Source: Flexistipes sp. (lineage in GTDB: Bacteria; Chrysiogenota; Deferribacteres; Deferribacterales; Flexistipitaceae). Taken from it: DNA of 64,000 nucleotides. The notes beneath the pieces are model-generated. The model made no database searches. It had not been told where the DNA came from and saw only the letters and a program-made list of their open reading frames with translations. Position numbers and translations under genes: made by a program. Shown in pieces: positions 61,791 through 64,000 of this stretch. Every line of letters begins with the position of its first letter. Position 1 is the stretch's first letter. Where the stretch lies: the NCBI RefSeq assembly GCF_036172515.1, contig NZ_JAXKVW010000002.1, positions 62,001 to 126,000 on the forward strand. The letters are read 5' to 3'.

Positions 61791-64000
61791 ATGCTAACCC
61801 TTACAATAGACGGAATTGAGGTTAAAGTAAAAGAAGGTTCCACAATTCTTGATGCTGCCAAAGAAGCAGGTGTGGATATACCGCTTCTTTGCCATCATAA
61901 AATGCTGCATCCTTTCGGTGCCTGCCGAGTGTGTCTTGTGGAAGTGGAAGGCAGCCCAAAACTCATGACTGCCTGTACAACGCCGGCAGCCGATAAAATG
62001 AACATTTTTACACAGACTGAGAAATTGCAGAGGGTGAGAAAAACTGCTATTGAGCTTCTACTCATTAACCACCCACTCGATTGCCCTGTTTGTGATAAGG
62101 GTGGCGAGTGCACGCTGCAGGACTTGACATTTGAGTTTGGTATAAATGATGAGCGTTTTGATGCTGAGCCTAACGATACTCCCGTGGATCATTCAAATCC
62201 TTTTATTGAAAGAGATATAGACAGGTGTGTTTTATGCGGAAAGTGCGTAAGAATTTGTGATGAAGTCGTTAACATACAGGCAATCAGCTTTCAGAACAGG
62301 GGCACGGATACTATAATCGGAACCTCGTTTGATCAACCGTGGCATTGTGAATACTGTGGTCAGTGTATGAGTGTTTGCCCGGTCGGATCACTTAATAACA
62401 GGGTATACCTCTTTAAGAACAGACCGTGGAATTTGGAAAGCACTTATTCTACATGTGGCTTCTGTTCATGCGGCTGCACTGTTGTTGTAGATCATCAGGA
62501 CAATGAAGTATTCAGAATTTCCGAAGATCCGGAAGCAGGTATAAACCACGGTTTTCTGTGTGCCAAAGGCAGGTTTGGGTTCGAGCTTTTTAACTCAACC
62601 AAGCGCAAAAGCAAACCTATGATAAAAGGGAAATCCGGTTTTAGCGAAAAAGAATACACCGATGCTATTGATTTTAGTGCTGATAAAATTGTAAAAATAA
62701 AGGAAGAACACGGTCCGGAGTCTATTGGTGTGATTGTTTCACCGAGACTTACCAACGAAGAAGCTTTTCTGGCTCAGAAATTCGGAAGAGATGTTATCGG
62801 CACAAAGAATATTTATTCATTCGAAACAGCAGATGCCCTTCCGGAAGGAACTTATGAAGATGTGGAAAACAGTGATTATATATTGGTGCTTAATAATGAT
62901 GTAACCGAATCAAATCCAATACTGGGACTAGCCGTAAGACGTGCTGCAAGGCACAACCCGGCGAAACTTAATGTTTTCTACAGTAAATATACTGCCTTAA
63001 GAAGGGTTTCCAGTGAATTTATCAAAGATAACCCGAAGAAAATTTATGAGGAAATTGATGATTTGGTTTCCACAGTAGAGAGCGGAAAAGGTAACTATAA
63101 AGCGATGGCTGAAGAGCTTAGCAAAGCTGAAAAACCTGTGGTTATTTATGATCCGTATGCAAGAAAAGATATAGAATTTGCCAAAAGGCTGAAAAACTCT
63201 GTGAATAATCTCATAACAGTGCCATGCAAATGGAAAAATAACTCTCAGGGCATAGCTGACATGGGATGTGTTAACGGATTGAAGCCAGGATACAAAGAGG
63301 CCGAAAAAGGCGAAGGCCTGAGAGAAGCTCTGGAAACAGACAAATTAAAGGCACTTATTGTTTTTGGTGAAAATCTTGCAACAAAAGCTGAATTCAAGGA
63401 TCTCACAGGTTCTTTCAAAAAGTTAGATTTTGTAATGGTAAGTGACCCGTTCTTCAGTGAATCTGCCGAATTGGCAGATGTTTATCTGCCTGTGGCTACT
63501 TTTACCGAAAAGGATGGCAGTTTTACCAACCTGGAAGGTCGTGTTCAGCAGATTTTTAAAGCTGTGGAAAAGGGGTTACCAACGGATGCTGATATAATAG
63601 GTGATTTATCCGCTAAGTTGTCAAAGGAACTGCCGAGGGATATTGAGTCCGTAAGAGATATGATTAAAAAAGAAAATAAACTATACTCTTCAATAAATTT
63701 TGACGGTGAGGTAATAAGTTATCCATACTTGTTTGCAGAAGACATAAAAGATGAAAAGATGGAGCTTGCCAGTACCGGTAAATATTATCTGGCTCCCGCT
63801 TCGCTTAGACTGCATTCCGGTTCATATACGAGACATTCACCTGATTTATCCAAAGTATATAGTGAGGCAATGCTTGAGATAAATCCGGAGGATGCAAAAG
63901 CGTTGAATGTTGAAGAAGGTGAATACCTCGCTGTTAAGGTGGGTGATATGACCCGTAAATATAAGGTTAATATTGATAAACATGTGGACAAGGGAACTGT
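61791..64000 (+). CDS. nuoG: NADH dehydrogenase subunit G (partial)
   Basis: The gene starts at ATG 61791 (GAGGAAGAG upstream) and runs past the window end, so about 736 residues are seen. The N-terminal [2Fe-2S] and [4Fe-4S] domains show C-H-H-K-M near residue 34, C-R-V-C, D-C-P-V-C-D-K-G-G-E-C, and two ferredoxin motifs (C-V-L-C-G-K-C and C-E-Y-C-G-Q-C). A further C-G-F-C-S-C-G-C begins the molybdopterin-like domain (from about residue 220). NuoG passes electrons from NuoF towards NuoB. nuoH and later genes must lie beyond the window. Confidence 0.96.
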   Translation, partial: MLTLTIDGIEVKVKEGSTILDAAKEAGVDIPLLCHHKMLHPFGACRVCLVEVEGSPKLMTACTTPAADKMNIFTQTEKLQRVRKTAIELLLINHPLDCPVCDKGGECTLQDLTFEFGINDERFDAEPNDTPVDHSNPFIERDIDRCVLCGKCVRICDEVVNIQAISFQNRGTDTIIGTSFDQPWHCEYCGQCMSVCPVGSLNNRVYLFKNRPWNLESTYSTCGFCSCGCTVVVDHQDNEVFRISEDPEAGINHGFLCAKGRFGFELFNSTKRKSKPMIKGKSGFSEKEYTDAIDFSADKIVKIKEEHGPESIGVIVSPRLTNEEAFLAQKFGRDVIGTKNIYSFETADALPEGTYEDVENSDYILVLNNDVTESNPILGLAVRRAARHNPAKLNVFYSKYTALRRVSSEFIKDNPKKIYEEIDDLVSTVESGKGNYKAMAEELSKAEKPVVIYDPYARKDIEFAKRLKNSVNNLITVPCKWKNNSQGIADMGCVNGLKPGYKEAEKGEGLREALETDKLKALIVFGENLATKAEFKDLTGSFKKLDFVMVSDPFFSESAELADVYLPVATFTEKDGSFTNLEGRVQQIFKAVEKGLPTDADIIGDLSAKLSKELPRDIESVRDMIKKENKLYSSINFDGEVISYPYLFAEDIKDEKMELASTGKYYLAPASLRLHSGSYTRHSPDLSKVYSEAMLEINPEDAKALNVEEGEYLAVKVGDMTRKYKVNIDKHVDKGT

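Noticed and set aside
1-64000. tRNA, rRNA, CRISPR arrays and insertion sequences with transposase genes
   Set aside because: I looked for cloverleaf/TTCGAA-type signatures, regularly spaced repeats and transposase motifs and saw none; short structured RNAs could have been missed by eye.

Overview
The window is a bacterial chromosome segment of roughly 40% G+C. It encodes outer-membrane (TonB-dependent) B12 uptake, respiratory nitrate reductase, complex I and a hybrid cluster protein. The gene set and families (LL-diaminopimelate aminotransferase, a Cys-type CcmE, a nar cluster led by a cytochrome c, NuoF with a ferredoxin tail) suggest an anaerobic or nitrate-respiring Gram-negative thermophile or mesophile of the Deferribacteres type (Flexistipes, Deferribacter, Denitrovibrio). 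That placement is an inference; no rRNA gene is present to confirm it.

Layout. 1-3.6 kb: end of a type II NADH dehydrogenase, a split DUF318-type permease, an EamA transporter and a nitroreductase, separated by hairpin-rich repeats. 4.0-12.4 kb: a nitrate respiration operon (cytochrome c, narG, narH, narJ, narI, narK and a stand-alone PAS protein) behind an FNR-type box. 12.5-16.0 kb: a proline-racemase-family/MDR pair on the minus strand, then hemerythrin plus DUF488 behind a perfect FNR-type palindrome. 16.7-22.6 kb: protein quality control, tig-clpP-clpX-lon-rpsU. 22.7-31.7 kb: larC, a macro-domain protein, an orphan betaine-type binding protein, ahcY, and a thiolase-like/epimerase/membrane-protein operon with a predicted leaderless promoter. 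31.8-33.1 kb: DAHP synthase preceded by what reads as a Phe/Tyr leader-peptide attenuator. 33.1-37.8 kb: hcp, a divergent Crp/Fnr regulator with a third FNR-type box between them, a large secreted protein, and a tiny membrane ORF with an in-frame TGA and a bSECIS-like hairpin (candidate selenoprotein). 38.0-44.0 kb: btuF-btuC-btuD, a cobalamin riboswitch, a TonB-dependent receptor and a TonB. 44.0-45.2 kb: cytochrome c maturation (ccdA, ccmE). 45.5-55.6 kb: a long minus-strand series (heme-type sensor, ogt, rsmB, htpX, DUF116, fmt, dapL, CDF transporter, DUF2232, rpsR, ssb, rpsF). 55.8-64.0 kb: an RluD-type pseudouridine synthase and nuoABCDEFG, cut off by the window end inside nuoG.

How it fits together: electrons from NADH (complex I, NDH-2) can reach nitrate through NarGHI. 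Cytochrome c maturation supports the heme proteins. The Crp/Fnr-type boxes tie nitrate reduction to reactive-nitrogen handling (hcp, possibly hemerythrin). The strongest candidates for undescribed biology are the aroF attenuator, the small TGA-containing membrane protein, and the families of inverted degenerate short-repeat elements between genes.
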